Shown here: positions 33,387 through 43,321 of the stretch, piece by piece
Numbering within the stretch: the stretch's first letter is position 1
Layout of the letters: each line of letters opens with the position of its first letter
Source: Rosistilla oblonga
Lineage (GTDB): Bacteria > Planctomycetota > Planctomycetia > Pirellulales > Pirellulaceae
Reading direction: 5' to 3'
Assembly: GCF_007751715.1 (NCBI RefSeq)
Contig: NZ_CP036292.1
Coordinates: 186,001-250,000, forward strand
Length of the DNA stretch: 64,000 bases
Made by a program: the position numbers and the translations under genes
Notes under the pieces: model-generated
Seen by the model: the letters and a program-made list of their open reading frames with translations, nothing else
Database searches by the model: none
Told to the model about the DNA's origin: nothing

Positions 33387-35684
33387 TTATTCGGCCGTGC
33401 CGATAGTGAACTGAGGTTGCGGGACCACTTGCCATGGAACCGCGGTGGCTCCCCACGAATCGTCGTATTGATTTTTGGGACGCCGTCGACGACCGAAGCC
33501 GCCGCGCGTCTTGAATTCGGTTTGTTCCAGCAACAGTGTCTCCAGCGGGGAGGCGGAGTTTCGCGTTATCGGCAATCCACCTTGAGCCAACAGATGAAAC
33601 TGATTGGGAGTGCGGGTTGCTAAGACGATTGCCCACCGCGAGCCGTAGATCGGTTTCTCGTCCTCTTCGCCGTTGCAGACAAAGTAGCCAGGAACCACCA
33701 GCGATTCGCCCGGTTCCAGTTTCTGTTCGCCTTCGGCCGCAGCACCCGCTTCGGGCTGCCAGGGATGGATTTGATCGATCCCCATGTTGCTGTCGACGTG
33801 CAACACGGTCACGTAGATCGGTTTCCCGGCAGCTTCCTTGTTGATGATGCGAAAACCGTACTCGTCGCCGTCGTGCATCACCAATTTGTCCGAGTGGGCG
33901 ATGTCGGATGTCTCGGGTTCCCAGACGCTTGATTGGGTGATGTTGTAGTCGGCGTCAGCCTTTTCGACTGCTAATAGTTCCAACGCGACATCGACGGGTG
34001 ATTGACCACCTTGTGGAAGTCCCGATGTGGAAGTTTCCTGGCGACTGGCCAACGCGATCAAATTTCTTGCCCGAGTGATCCGCCGCAAAGCGTCTTGCAG
34101 TTGTGCGACGGTTTCGCTGCCGCGCCGCAGGTCAAATGGTCCCCATCCGCCGATCAGACTCTTCGGTACTTCGTCGTCGCGGTCTTTTGCCACAACGTCG
34201 GGAACATGCGACACACCCGTTGCCGGGAAGATTGCTGCATAATTGCCGTCGAGCCTCAACAGGTAATCGCAGGCCGATTCGTCGCCGACCCATTGCAGCC
34301 AAGCGGATTCCTGTTTCCGCACGGCGGACAGCAGCGACGTCCGCACAACCTCTGGCAGATCAGCGTCGTCGCTCATCAGCGGGCGACTGTCCTGCGCCGT
34401 GTCGAGCGATCTGACGACGCGGATCTTCAGGATCGCGTCGCCATGTTCATGGTGCCGCTCGATCGCAAACGCTTTGCGAAAATCAGCGGGCAGACGCAGC
34501 GGCGTTTTCTGCTGGTCTTGCCACTGAAAGGCTCGACACGTCGCCGAACCACCTTCAGCCGTTTCGACCTCGATCCAGCCGATCGAATCGCCGTTGCTGG
34601 AGGCGTTGGGCGTCGCATCCCACTGGGCCGAATCGGGGGATTCATACAATTCGAACAGCGATCCGGCCGTCACCCCGTGCAGCATCCCCGCCGTCATCAA
34701 GACTTGCTCGCGATCGCCCGGTATCGATTGGACGGGCCAGATGGAAGGCCGATCGAGCCCGACGCCATCGATGATCGTCTCCTTGAGCGAATTTGGGTCG
34801 CCGTATTCCAGCGTAGGCGTTGGGGCCTGAGCCACCGAACCGCTGCTGCGGTAGCGAGCCACAATCGCTTCGCGCAGCAGGTCGTACGACAAATTGGAGA
34901 CCGCCGATTCTTGGTTCAGGACTTCGACCAGGAACCGTGTCAGCAGGCCATACGATTTGTCGCCGTCGTGGTATTCCGGTTCGACCTCCATCGATCGACA
35001 GGCCGAAAGAAAGACAGCCCCGGCGGGGAGTCGTTTCGCTTGAACTCGACGTTTCTTGGTTGTCGATTCGGGGCGCAAATCGCGTTGCAGTTTGCGGACC
35101 TTCGTCACCCCGCGGGCTCCCGTGCCGCTGTGGCAACAGTCCAACACCATCCACATTTTCGCTCGCCCATCGCGGCAGATGTTGTCGACAAAGCGATAGA
35201 TCTCGTCGTCGCGAATGTCTTGTTCGCCACCCTGTTGGACCGCATCGTAGGGAACCAGCGTCTCGTCGAGTCCATCCTCTTCATCGCAATCGGGGTCGCC
35301 CGACGGTTGGTCGAGGACCTGGGAACCGTGCCCGCTGAAGTGAAAAACGACGACGGGCGTCTGGCCGCTGTCGACTTTGGAGACGCGTTCTTGCAGCCGC
35401 GCCATTTCTTTGCGAATCGCGGCGCCGCTGGCTTCCGCGTCCAACAGCGTGACGATGTCCGAATCGGCAAACCCGAATCGACTTTGCAACATCTGCTGCA
35501 TCGCCCGCACGTCGTTTTCACAACCATCGAGGGTTTCGCGCAGATGTTCGTATTGGCCAACGCCAACAAGCAGGGCGAAGCGTGGGCGATCGCTGGGCTC
35601 GGCGATCGCCAGCGAGGCAAACGACGATAGCAACAGAAAGATCAAGGGTAACGCGAATTGCAAGCGACACCAATCGCAACGCAT
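33387..35684 (-). CDS. Secreted caspase-like (C14) protease with DUF4384-like C-terminus
   Basis: A 765-residue protein. The ATG at 35684 follows a GGGAG site at good spacing and starts a signal peptide (L-P-L-I-F-L-L-L-S-S-F-A, cleavage near 29). A longer frame to 35855 lacks these features. The caspase domain covers 34-290: H119 in F-S-G-H-G-S-Q and C184 in L-D-C-C-H-S-G make the dyad, with an Asp/Glu-rich loop at 130-141 like the metacaspase calcium site. Residues 590-730 resemble DUF4384, and the end is Arg-rich (G-R-R-R-R-P). It sits 111 bases before the small secreted gene. It is the second caspase of the cluster and lacks FHA or an obvious second membrane helix. Confidence 0.88.
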   Translation of the reverse strand: MRCDWCRLQFALPLIFLLLSSFASLAIAEPSDRPRFALLVGVGQYEHLRETLDGCENDVRAMQQMLQSRFGFADSDIVTLLDAEASGAAIRKEMARLQERVSKVDSGQTPVVVFHFSGHGSQVLDQPSGDPDCDEEDGLDETLVPYDAVQQGGEQDIRDDEIYRFVDNICRDGRAKMWMVLDCCHSGTGARGVTKVRKLQRDLRPESTTKKRRVQAKRLPAGAVFLSACRSMEVEPEYHDGDKSYGLLTRFLVEVLNQESAVSNLSYDLLREAIVARYRSSGSVAQAPTPTLEYGDPNSLKETIIDGVGLDRPSIWPVQSIPGDREQVLMTAGMLHGVTAGSLFELYESPDSAQWDATPNASSNGDSIGWIEVETAEGGSATCRAFQWQDQQKTPLRLPADFRKAFAIERHHEHGDAILKIRVVRSLDTAQDSRPLMSDDADLPEVVRTSLLSAVRKQESAWLQWVGDESACDYLLRLDGNYAAIFPATGVSHVPDVVAKDRDDEVPKSLIGGWGPFDLRRGSETVAQLQDALRRITRARNLIALASRQETSTSGLPQGGQSPVDVALELLAVEKADADYNITQSSVWEPETSDIAHSDKLVMHDGDEYGFRIINKEAAGKPIYVTVLHVDSNMGIDQIHPWQPEAGAAAEGEQKLEPGESLVVPGYFVCNGEEDEKPIYGSRWAIVLATRTPNQFHLLAQGGLPITRNSASPLETLLLEQTEFKTRGGFGRRRRPKNQYDDSWGATAVPWQVVPQPQFTIGTAE

Positions 35685-36470
35685 CGACACTCCCGCCGTC
35701 CTCTCGCTACGTCGGTCTCCAAACAAGAACGCGAGTCCGGCGAACGGCACCGCGGCGATCGATGACTTTCTCGACACGTTTACAGGCTGATTGGCAGCCT
35801 GACGCGCTTGGACGACCGAATGAAATGACACTTTCTCAAACTTAAGCAAAACCACAAACCCTCTTCTTGGCAGTCGCGAAGGGAGGCCGAGGAGCAGCTA
35901 GCCCCCGGCTTGTATATCCTGAACTGTTGCTTGAACCGGACCAAACTTCTGAAGATGCTTGTGGCACCAGCGCAGCAGACGGTGGCTTCACGGGGGCGCG
36001 GCAAGCGACGGGTTGGACGCAATCGGGATGGAGCCTGATTTGGCACGAACGGCGAAGCTGATTTGGCGTCCGGTAGGGCAGCAGGTTGGGAGCGGACAGT
36101 CGGCGGCAAGAGCGTTGGCCGCCAATTTCGCTCCAGGACCAAAGGCGAAGGTCGCGCTGCCGTTTGGAGGTTCGGGCGGAACCATCGTCGTATTGCACGA
36201 CGAGCGACGGAATCGCGGGCTCCACGGTCATGCCTGTCCCTGCTTTGTTTCGACTTAGAGCCTGGTTGCTTCCTGCTGCACGCCGGTTCTTGGCGATGCA
36301 AGAGCCCGCGTCACCGCCCGCCGGCGGCAACCACAACCACCAACTCGCCCGAGTGAATCGATACTATACTCCAAACAGGGAGACTGGGAGCGCTGGGATG
36401 ATTGTTTTTTGGAGATGAGCCAAGCGACTGGCTGCGGTCCAAGCTTCCCGTTATTCAACGCGCTCGACGG
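35685..36470. other. Long gap inside the protease cluster
   Basis: 786 bases between the caspase start and the stop of the CHAT gene. A minus-strand frame near 35988-36227 has codon use like a real gene (many third-position C/G, Ala/Pro-rich peptide) but no start context, no signal peptide and no recognisable family. Other frames look random. It may be a decayed gene fragment; the remainder probably holds the promoter of the caspase gene. Confidence 0.3.
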
Positions 36471-39400
36471 CTAGCGTTCTGGTTTGGCGTCGAAGCGGAC
36501 TAAGTCGCTTCCCGCGGCTGTATAGACGGCCCAGAAATAGGGGTGGATCCAGACCTCTTTTCGGCCGCCGCTGCGACGATCGCGAAGAAACGATCGCTGA
36601 GCTCCAGCCAGTGCCGACGCGACCGGAATCCCTTGATTCAGTTCGGCGAAGAACGCGTTCATCAGCAGCGGGCCCGTTGCGTCATAGACATCCCATTGGC
36701 CGGAGACAACGGCATTGGCACCCGAGGACAAGAAGGCGCGTTGCAAACCAAACAGGTCATCGCCGGGCAGCGGCGACCGATCCGCCAACCCTGAAAAACA
36801 GGCGCTCATCACCACCACGTCCGCTCCCACTTCGTTGGCGAACACTTCGGATGCCGTCAGGTGCCCGTCGGCGACCTCATCGGCATGGCACAACAAGAAG
36901 CTCGACATCGGCGCATCGGCATGATTCATTCCGTGCGTCGCCGCAAAGAGCATCCCCGGTTGATGCAGCAGCTTCACAACTTCGGATTCCAAAGCCTGAT
37001 CACCCGTTACGAAAGTTTGCATTTGGTCGCCGAAGTGTTCCTTCAGATTTTTCAGATCCTGTTCCACTCCAGGCAGCGAGGCCGCGCCCTCGAATTCCGC
37101 GATCCCGATTGCATGAACCTTCTGAACCCGTCGATCGCGATCGCGGAACAATGCCCACGATTCCAACGACGGGGCGTAGGTGATCGCGAGATCTTGTTCG
37201 ATCAAAAACTTTGGCATCACCGTCTCGAATCCATCCGCCTTGTGAACATCGACTTCGGTGACCAAAGCTGCAAATGGAAAGTAGTGCAACACGTGATGCG
37301 GGACGATTACAACGGTCTCGGCGGCAGTCAGCTGATCTTGAATCGACGGCGGTATCAAGATCGAATAGTAGTCGGCCAATGCGTCTTGCCAGCTGCTGTC
37401 GAAGCGGCCCTCGGATTGGTATCGAGCCAACATTTGCTGAGCCGTGAAATTCATCCCCTGCAGAAATCCAGTGACCTCGGCGATCAGTTGCCTGGAAGCG
37501 ATCGGACTGCCGTCGCCGTCGACCAGCGGCAAGGCTTGAACTTCTCCCGCGGCAATCACAAAGACCCAGCTGTTTTCGCTCCCCAGAAAATACTCCAGCC
37601 CCACCACATCATCGGGCCACTGCTCCAGTAGCTCGTCGAGTTCCGGACCGTTGTCGTCGATCGCCGCGGACGCGTCGAGGTTCTTTGACATCAGTACGTC
37701 CTGCAGCGATCGCGCTTTGCCCAGTTCAGCAAACCGCAGGGCTTCCATCGCATCGCCCTGTTGGATCAGCAGTTCGACGATCTGTTCATTCACATAGGCT
37801 CGTCGTGCAAAGAACCCTGACCGCGTCGCTCCACTCCGCCCACTGTCGAACCGCTCTCGCAGAATTTCGGTGAGCAATTGAGAGATCATCAAAGAGTTCA
37901 GAGGCGTATCGGCAGGGTTCTGCTCCGCCGCCGACGAACCCAAACGCAGGCTCATCATGCCGAGCGTTCGGTATCCGCTTTCGATTCCGGGTAGATATCC
38001 AATCGCTGTGTAAGCTTTCAGAGCGTCTTGCAGATGGCGACGGCATGTATCGGCGTCTTCATCGCGAAAGGCTAAGTGAGCGAGGATCTCCGCCGCGGCA
38101 CCTCGAGTCATCGCGTCGGGATCGTTCTCGCCAGCGGCGGCGGCAGATTGCCGAGCCGATTCGACGATCCGATCGTGGCCGACGCGGCTGAGTTCGGCTT
38201 CATCGCGGCACAACGTTTGGACGATGTCGGCTAACAGAACGTAGGCCCGGGCGAGATTGACTTGCGTCGCCGCGATCTGTCCCGGCGGCAGCGACTCCGC
38301 AAGTTGGAGAGCTTGCTCATATTGTTCGCGTGCCTGTTGCCACTGGCCGACCGACAGCAACAGCGGGCTGCTGACACCCGAGGCAGCTTGGAAGGCGTAG
38401 TTGTACAGGCGGTCTTGAGAACGCAGCAGTAGGAAGTTGGCATAGTTGTTGTGCGCGCGAAATCGGTCGGACGCGGGTGCTTCTTGCAGGCATTCGATCG
38501 CTTTCGCGAAATGTTCATCCGCCGATGCCGCAGCGGTTGTATCGGCCGCGGATTCCGAAAGGATCGTCGCGGTATAGAGATTCGCCAGACCTTGCGCACG
38601 TCGGTCCTCGCTCTCCTGGAGCAAGGGTTGCAGCATCGTTGTCGCTTCTTGCCAACGATTCTGCAAGATCAAGGACCGGGCTTCGTCGATCGTATCGATC
38701 CCCGTCGGTTGTTCGACCGTCGACACGGGCTCTTCTCCTTTTAACTGGCGGAGAATCCTATCGTTCCATTCTCGAAGGTACTGCGTCCAATCCTCTTGGG
38801 AGACTTGTTCGGTCAGATCCAACGCATCGCACAGATAAGGCTTGGGCTTTCCATCCTCGTCGATCGCCGACAGCATTTCGCCGATCGTGAGAACGCGAAC
38901 CAGCGGATGTGATGATTCGCCCAGCAGGTCGGCCAGCGTCTCGGATCGCGCCAACATCCACTGGGCGGTCTCCTCATCTTCGACAGTGAACGACGTATTG
39001 TTCTTGCCGTCGGCGTATCGCAACGAATAGGTGCCCGGTGGCAGGCCGTCGGCGAACTGCTGCGGTAGATCGGGAATTTCAGCCCACGACAACTTCGCGA
39101 CGCCTGCGGCAAGCGGGACTTCCAGCAAGGGTTTGTTCCCCTGGTAGATTGTGATGGAGTCTTCGGGGAAAGTGATCTCACCTTGTTGCGGCCGCCGACG
39201 CAGAGTCAGCTTTCCATCCAAGTGCCGCCCTCCGTGAGCGGGCGTCAAAAATCCTTCCCCGCGAATCACCACCTGCCCCACGATCTGGTCCAAGGAAGAT
39301 CTGGGGTTGGCATCTGCGGAAGCTGCCACAGGATTCGAATCCCGCGTCATCTGGATGTCGAATGATCGCGTTGCCGCAGCCAATGGAGCGGTTGCATCGG

Positions 39401-39611
39401 GGGAACCGATCAACCATCGATCGATCCCGTTCTGGCTCCAGATCGTCAGCGCCCCGCTGTTTTGATCGAGCGCTTCCGCGCGCGGCAACGTCTCCAACTG
39501 GACATCCTTGTCGCCCAAGCGAAAGACGATCGCGAGATCCTCTTGCCCGACCGCCGTTTGGATCGTCAGCAGGGATAGAAATCCCAAACTCCAAATTTTG
39601 CAGTGCTTCAT
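36471..39611 (-). CDS. Secreted CHAT domain protease with TPR region
   Basis: A 1046-residue protein with a signal peptide (L-G-F-L-S-L-L-T-I-Q-T-A-V-G, cleavage near 22). Residues 25-260 are beta-rich with an S-L-R-Y strand, unlike the TPR-CHAT protein. Residues 300-560 contain TPR-like helices (Q-A-R-E-Q-Y-E-Q-A-L-Q-L-A). The CHAT domain spans about 690-1046, with H893 in A-T-H-G and C938 in M-S-A-C-F-S-G, then V-V-S-G-Q-W-D-V. The catalytic dyad is intact. It is the first gene of the same-strand run, with its own promoter expected in 39612-39920, and 786 bases separate it from the caspase gene. It probably works outside the cytoplasm with the secreted caspase. Confidence 0.9.
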   Translation of the reverse strand: MKHCKIWSLGFLSLLTIQTAVGQEDLAIVFRLGDKDVQLETLPRAEALDQNSGALTIWSQNGIDRWLIGSPDATAPLAAATRSFDIQMTRDSNPVAASADANPRSSLDQIVGQVVIRGEGFLTPAHGGRHLDGKLTLRRRPQQGEITFPEDSITIYQGNKPLLEVPLAAGVAKLSWAEIPDLPQQFADGLPPGTYSLRYADGKNNTSFTVEDEETAQWMLARSETLADLLGESSHPLVRVLTIGEMLSAIDEDGKPKPYLCDALDLTEQVSQEDWTQYLREWNDRILRQLKGEEPVSTVEQPTGIDTIDEARSLILQNRWQEATTMLQPLLQESEDRRAQGLANLYTATILSESAADTTAAASADEHFAKAIECLQEAPASDRFRAHNNYANFLLLRSQDRLYNYAFQAASGVSSPLLLSVGQWQQAREQYEQALQLAESLPPGQIAATQVNLARAYVLLADIVQTLCRDEAELSRVGHDRIVESARQSAAAAGENDPDAMTRGAAAEILAHLAFRDEDADTCRRHLQDALKAYTAIGYLPGIESGYRTLGMMSLRLGSSAAEQNPADTPLNSLMISQLLTEILRERFDSGRSGATRSGFFARRAYVNEQIVELLIQQGDAMEALRFAELGKARSLQDVLMSKNLDASAAIDDNGPELDELLEQWPDDVVGLEYFLGSENSWVFVIAAGEVQALPLVDGDGSPIASRQLIAEVTGFLQGMNFTAQQMLARYQSEGRFDSSWQDALADYYSILIPPSIQDQLTAAETVVIVPHHVLHYFPFAALVTEVDVHKADGFETVMPKFLIEQDLAITYAPSLESWALFRDRDRRVQKVHAIGIAEFEGAASLPGVEQDLKNLKEHFGDQMQTFVTGDQALESEVVKLLHQPGMLFAATHGMNHADAPMSSFLLCHADEVADGHLTASEVFANEVGADVVVMSACFSGLADRSPLPGDDLFGLQRAFLSSGANAVVSGQWDVYDATGPLLMNAFFAELNQGIPVASALAGAQRSFLRDRRSGGRKEVWIHPYFWAVYTAAGSDLVRFDAKPER

Positions 39612-39920
39612 TGCAGCCCCTCTTTGATCCCTTGTTCTCTACGCACACCGCGACTCGCAACGATCCTCGTCCAGTGGAGATGCGATATCGCGATCGATCC
39701 GGACAGCATTCTTTCCAGAAACTCGCGATTCCAACAGACGCCTTGTCGACGCAGACGGTCATGCCGCATCGTAACACCGATTCAACGTTGGCGTTGGGAC
39801 GCACGGTGCGATGGCGACAGTCGCCGCGATGTTTGTATGAATCCCAGTTTTGGTTTGCTATTTGCATTACATTGCATTTGTCGATCTATCGTTATGCTGG
39901 TTCAACCCAAGGATACGTTC
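39612..39920. other. Divergent promoter region
   Basis: 309 bases between the divergent CHAT and alcohol dehydrogenase genes. No gene is supported. It must carry promoters for both directions, but no convincing elements could be assigned by eye. Confidence 0.4.
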
Positions 39921-40925
39921 ATGACCACCATTCACGCTTATGCCGCGACCAAGCCCGGCGGACCCTTTGAGCTTTTTGATTATGACGCCGGGGACGTTGG
40001 GCCGGACGACGTCGAGATTCAAGTGGAGTCGTGCGGCATCTGTCACAGCGATCTTTCGATGCTCGACAACGATTGGCAGATCACTCAGTTCCCGTTTGTT
40101 GGTGGTCACGAAGTCATCGGTCGCGTTGTCGCTTTGGGATCGCATACGCTGGGCCTGGCCGAGGGCGATTCAGTCGGGCTGGGGTGGACCAGTCGCAGTT
40201 GCATGCACTGCGACGAATGCTTGTCGGGGGCTCAGAACCTTTGCCGCGATGCTCGAGGGACGATCACGCATCAACACGGCGGGTTCGCCGATCGCGTGCG
40301 TTGCCACTGGGGCTGGGCCAATAAGATTCCCGAAGGAGTCGACGCTGCATCGGCTGGTCCGTTGCTGTGTGGTGGCGTGACGGTGTTCAGTCCGCTTGTG
40401 CAACACACCCTGTCGCCGACGGCTCGAGTTGGCGTTGTCGGTATCGGCGGGCTGGGGCACATGGCGCTGCAGTTCTGCGATGCGTGGGGATGCGACGTCA
40501 CGGCGATCTCGCGTGGCCGCAGCAAAGAGGAAGAGGCTCGGAAACTGGGAGCGGATCATTTCGTGGCGACCGAAGAGGATCCGAAGCTTCAATCGCAGGC
40601 GGGTAAGTTCGATCTGATCCTGAACACGACCAACGCTGCGTTGCCGTGGGACGCCTACATCGCCGCGCTCGCTCCGGGTGGAGTCCTTCACACGGTTGGT
40701 GCCGTAGCGAAAGTCGAAGCGTCGGTCTCTCCAATGATCATGGGGCAGAAGTCGTTTTCGGCGTCGCCGACCGGCAGCATCGTGACGACGCGTTCGATGT
40801 TGGACTTCGCCGCCCGACACAAGATCGCACCGATGACGGAAGTCTATTCGATGAGCGACATCAACGAAGCGTTTGAGAAACTCCGCAACGGATCGCCTCG
40901 GTATCGGCTGGTGCTGACTGCCTAG
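39921..40925 (+). CDS. Zinc-dependent alcohol dehydrogenase (cinnamyl/YahK-type)
   Basis: A 334-residue MDR-superfamily enzyme. Catalytic zinc ligands are C38 in C-G-I-C-H-S-D and H63-E64 in G-G-H-E. Structural zinc ligands are C94, C97, C100 and C108. The Rossmann motif G-I-G-G-L-G-H-M-A-L lies near 165-175, and the S-R-G-R-S-K after it suggests NADP(H) preference. These enzymes reduce aldehydes to alcohols and are often part of aldehyde detoxification. The ATG at 39921 has AAGGA at good spacing; an upstream in-frame ATG at 39894 would add nine residues. Confidence 0.9.
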   Translation: MTTIHAYAATKPGGPFELFDYDAGDVGPDDVEIQVESCGICHSDLSMLDNDWQITQFPFVGGHEVIGRVVALGSHTLGLAEGDSVGLGWTSRSCMHCDECLSGAQNLCRDARGTITHQHGGFADRVRCHWGWANKIPEGVDAASAGPLLCGGVTVFSPLVQHTLSPTARVGVVGIGGLGHMALQFCDAWGCDVTAISRGRSKEEEARKLGADHFVATEEDPKLQSQAGKFDLILNTTNAALPWDAYIAALAPGGVLHTVGAVAKVEASVSPMIMGQKSFSASPTGSIVTTRSMLDFAARHKIAPMTEVYSMSDINEAFEKLRNGSPRYRLVLTA

Positions 40926-41056
40926 CTAAAGTCGCCACGTGGCGGCTGATTTGTGCTTAGATAAAAATGGATCGGTCCTGCATTCCGGGGGGCGGCGATC
41001 GCTCGGATCGGGAGAAGGGCTGTGAAAGTGAAACCGACGATGTCAAGGAGCTTCTG

Positions 41057-41914
41057 ATGAATCAAATTGCAGTAACGGCGGCCAGTGGTCAGCTGGGAGC
41101 GGAAATCGTTCGAGCGACGGTCGAGGTCGTCGGCGCGGAGAACGTTGTCGGGTTGGCGCGAACGCCCAGCAAAGCCGAGTCGCTTGGCGTCGAGATCCGC
41201 CCCGGCGATTACGAATCTCGCAGCGATTTGGCAAGCTCGCTGCAAGGCGTCGGCACGGTGCTGCTGGTTTCCGGGATGGACGCCCCCGACAAACGGATCG
41301 GTCAGCACCGCAACGTGATCCAGGCGGCCAAAGAAGCTGGCGTCCGCAAGATCGTTTACACCAGTATCCAGGGAGCGGAGCAGGGGACCGCCTTTTCGCC
41401 GATCGTGCAGAGCAATCGGCAGACGGAAGCAGACGTTCGCGGCAGCGGCCTTCTGTGGGTGATCGGCCGCAATGGAATCTACATCGAACCGGACGTCGAT
41501 TACATCGAGACCTATAAACAGCGAGGCGAGATCGCCAACTGCGCCGGCGACGCCTTGTGCGGCTACACAACTCGCAGCGAATTGGCGTTCGCCTACGCAC
41601 GGATGCTCACCCAGTCCCAGCACGACGGGCAAACGTACAACCTGCACGGCGAAGCGATCACGCAACAGCAGCTAGCGGACTATTTGAATTCCGCTTTCGG
41701 GACCGATCTGAAGTTCCGCGAGATGTCGGTTGCGGAGTATCGCGAAGAACGAATCGCAGAACTCGGTGACTTCCTGGGCAACGTGATTGCTGGGATCTAC
41801 GAGGGGATCCGAAACGGAGCTGCCAACAACAAGAGCGACTTCGAAACAGCAGCTGGCCGCGCTCACCAGAGCTGGGCCGATTATTTCGGGCAACTTACAG
41901 ATCGCAACGGGTAA
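41057..41914 (+). CDS. NmrA-like / atypical SDR NAD(P)-binding protein
   Basis: A 285-residue protein opening with a glycine-rich NAD(P) loop, A-A-S-G-Q-L-G-A-E-I-V, then G-L-A-R-T-P-S-K-A, characteristic of the NmrA/QOR2 (YtfG) group, which reduces quinones or acts as a redox sensor. The end (residues 240-285) is helical. AAGGAG sits six bases before the ATG. It follows the alcohol dehydrogenase by 131 bases and ends 40 bases before the convergent permease gene. Activity as an NADPH:quinone reductase is plausible but not proved by sequence. Confidence 0.85.
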   Translation: MNQIAVTAASGQLGAEIVRATVEVVGAENVVGLARTPSKAESLGVEIRPGDYESRSDLASSLQGVGTVLLVSGMDAPDKRIGQHRNVIQAAKEAGVRKIVYTSIQGAEQGTAFSPIVQSNRQTEADVRGSGLLWVIGRNGIYIEPDVDYIETYKQRGEIANCAGDALCGYTTRSELAFAYARMLTQSQHDGQTYNLHGEAITQQQLADYLNSAFGTDLKFREMSVAEYREERIAELGDFLGNVIAGIYEGIRNGAANNKSDFETAAGRAHQSWADYFGQLTDRNG

Positions 41915-41954
41915 CCGGGTCCTCACGAATCGAACCGCAACGCTGTTTTGGTTT

Positions 41955-42998
41955 CTATTGTTCCGCAGAGGAGGGCGAGTCATCGTCTTGCTGCCGATCG
42001 TCGATGTACAGCGTTTGCACGAGTACCATCACAACGACAACCATCGGGGCTGCCATCATCACGCCGAGGATCCCGACGACAACGCCCATCAGCAACTGAG
42101 CCGCTATCGTTAGGACCGGCGGCAACGAGACCTCCCGCTGTTGAACGATCGGCGTGATCAAGTAGCTCTCGAAGGTTTGCAACACCACGTTAAACATCAG
42201 CACATACAGCACCATCTGCGGGCCGACGTTGACCGCCAACAGCATCTGCGGAACGGCGGCCAACAGGGGACCGATGTTGGGAATGAAAGTCAGCAGTGCT
42301 GCGAGTACGCCGAGTGTGATCGGCATCGCGATTCCAAAGGTCCACATTCCGATCGCCGTGGCGATCCCCACGATCGCCATCGAGACAAATCGGGCGACGA
42401 TCCAGCGTTGCAGCGAACCGTTCATCCGATCCAGGACCTTCTGCGTGCGCTCCCGTTTCGCCGGCGGCATCAGTTTCACCAGGCCGTCGCGGTACAGATC
42501 GGGATCGTAGGCGGCGTACAACCCGACAAAGAAGATCACCATCGCCGCTGTCATGCCCCAGCCCAACGATTGCAACCGCTGAAGCACCGCTGGGACGATG
42601 TCGCTGCTCGACTGCGTCAGTTGCTCTTCGATATCCGATACATCGGGCAGATGCTTCTGCGCCCAGGCGTGTTGCTCCAATTGCTCGTTTGCCGTTTGCG
42701 CGGCCGATTGCAATTGATTCCACAGTTCATCGGCCCGATCGGCCACCTGCGATCCCAACTGGAAGATCCCCAATCCGATCGCGAGCAGCAACAGGCCGAC
42801 GATCATTAGGTAGGTAGTGCGGTAGGCGAGCGAGAACTTGTTCGCCGACCAGGCGCTGATCGCATGCACGAAGACGCCAAACAGCAGCCCCGCCAGAATC
42901 AACAGGCAGACGTTTAGCGTTGGGACCAATAGGCCGGCGGTCGCTAAAACGAGAGCGAGCAACAGTAGAGCAAACAGAGTGGTTTTAGCGTTGGGCAT
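41955..42998 (-). CDS. AI-2E family permease, copy 1
   Basis: A 347-residue membrane protein. Helices at about 5-25, 28-48 and 60-80 are followed by a helical soluble segment (E-L-W-N-Q-L-Q-S-A-A), and the C-terminal half has 4-5 more helices including T-F-I-P-N-I-G-P-L-L-A-A-V-P, the family signature. AI-2E proteins export or take up small molecules or ions (some are Na+/H+ antiporters; the autoinducer-2 role is shown for few). The ATG at 42998 has AGGAAGTG upstream; a GTG 12 bases earlier is less likely. A second, more distant family member is encoded at 47467. Confidence 0.88.
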   Translation of the reverse strand: MPNAKTTLFALLLLALVLATAGLLVPTLNVCLLILAGLLFGVFVHAISAWSANKFSLAYRTTYLMIVGLLLLAIGLGIFQLGSQVADRADELWNQLQSAAQTANEQLEQHAWAQKHLPDVSDIEEQLTQSSSDIVPAVLQRLQSLGWGMTAAMVIFFVGLYAAYDPDLYRDGLVKLMPPAKRERTQKVLDRMNGSLQRWIVARFVSMAIVGIATAIGMWTFGIAMPITLGVLAALLTFIPNIGPLLAAVPQMLLAVNVGPQMVLYVLMFNVVLQTFESYLITPIVQQREVSLPPVLTIAAQLLMGVVVGILGVMMAAPMVVVVMVLVQTLYIDDRQQDDDSPSSAEQ

Positions 42999-43321
42999 TC
43001 GATTGGGCACTTCCTGGGGGTGAGCTTTCCTGTGACAAGTCTCACTGCAACAATTGCGCCATCGCTCGATCGGGCAAAGATTTTGCTGCGGTCGGCGAGA
43101 AAGATTGCTCCGTCCTCTTCCGACCTGATTGCCAACAAATCACCGACGCGTTTGGCCCGATTCTTGCGACCAGGGGCTGTGGGAAGCTCGCCGCATGCGT
43201 GTCTGAGGAGAAACCTGCGAAGCGAGCGACGGATACCGCGATTGCACCGGAACCGTAAGAGTGATGCAATGAGAAACGCATCCCTCCCCACCTCACGCGA
43301 GCCCACCACGGAGACGACAAC

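Noticed and set aside
34002-35630. 542-residue plus-strand frame opposite the caspase
   Set aside because: Shadow frame; the minus strand encodes an intact caspase dyad and DUF4384-like region.
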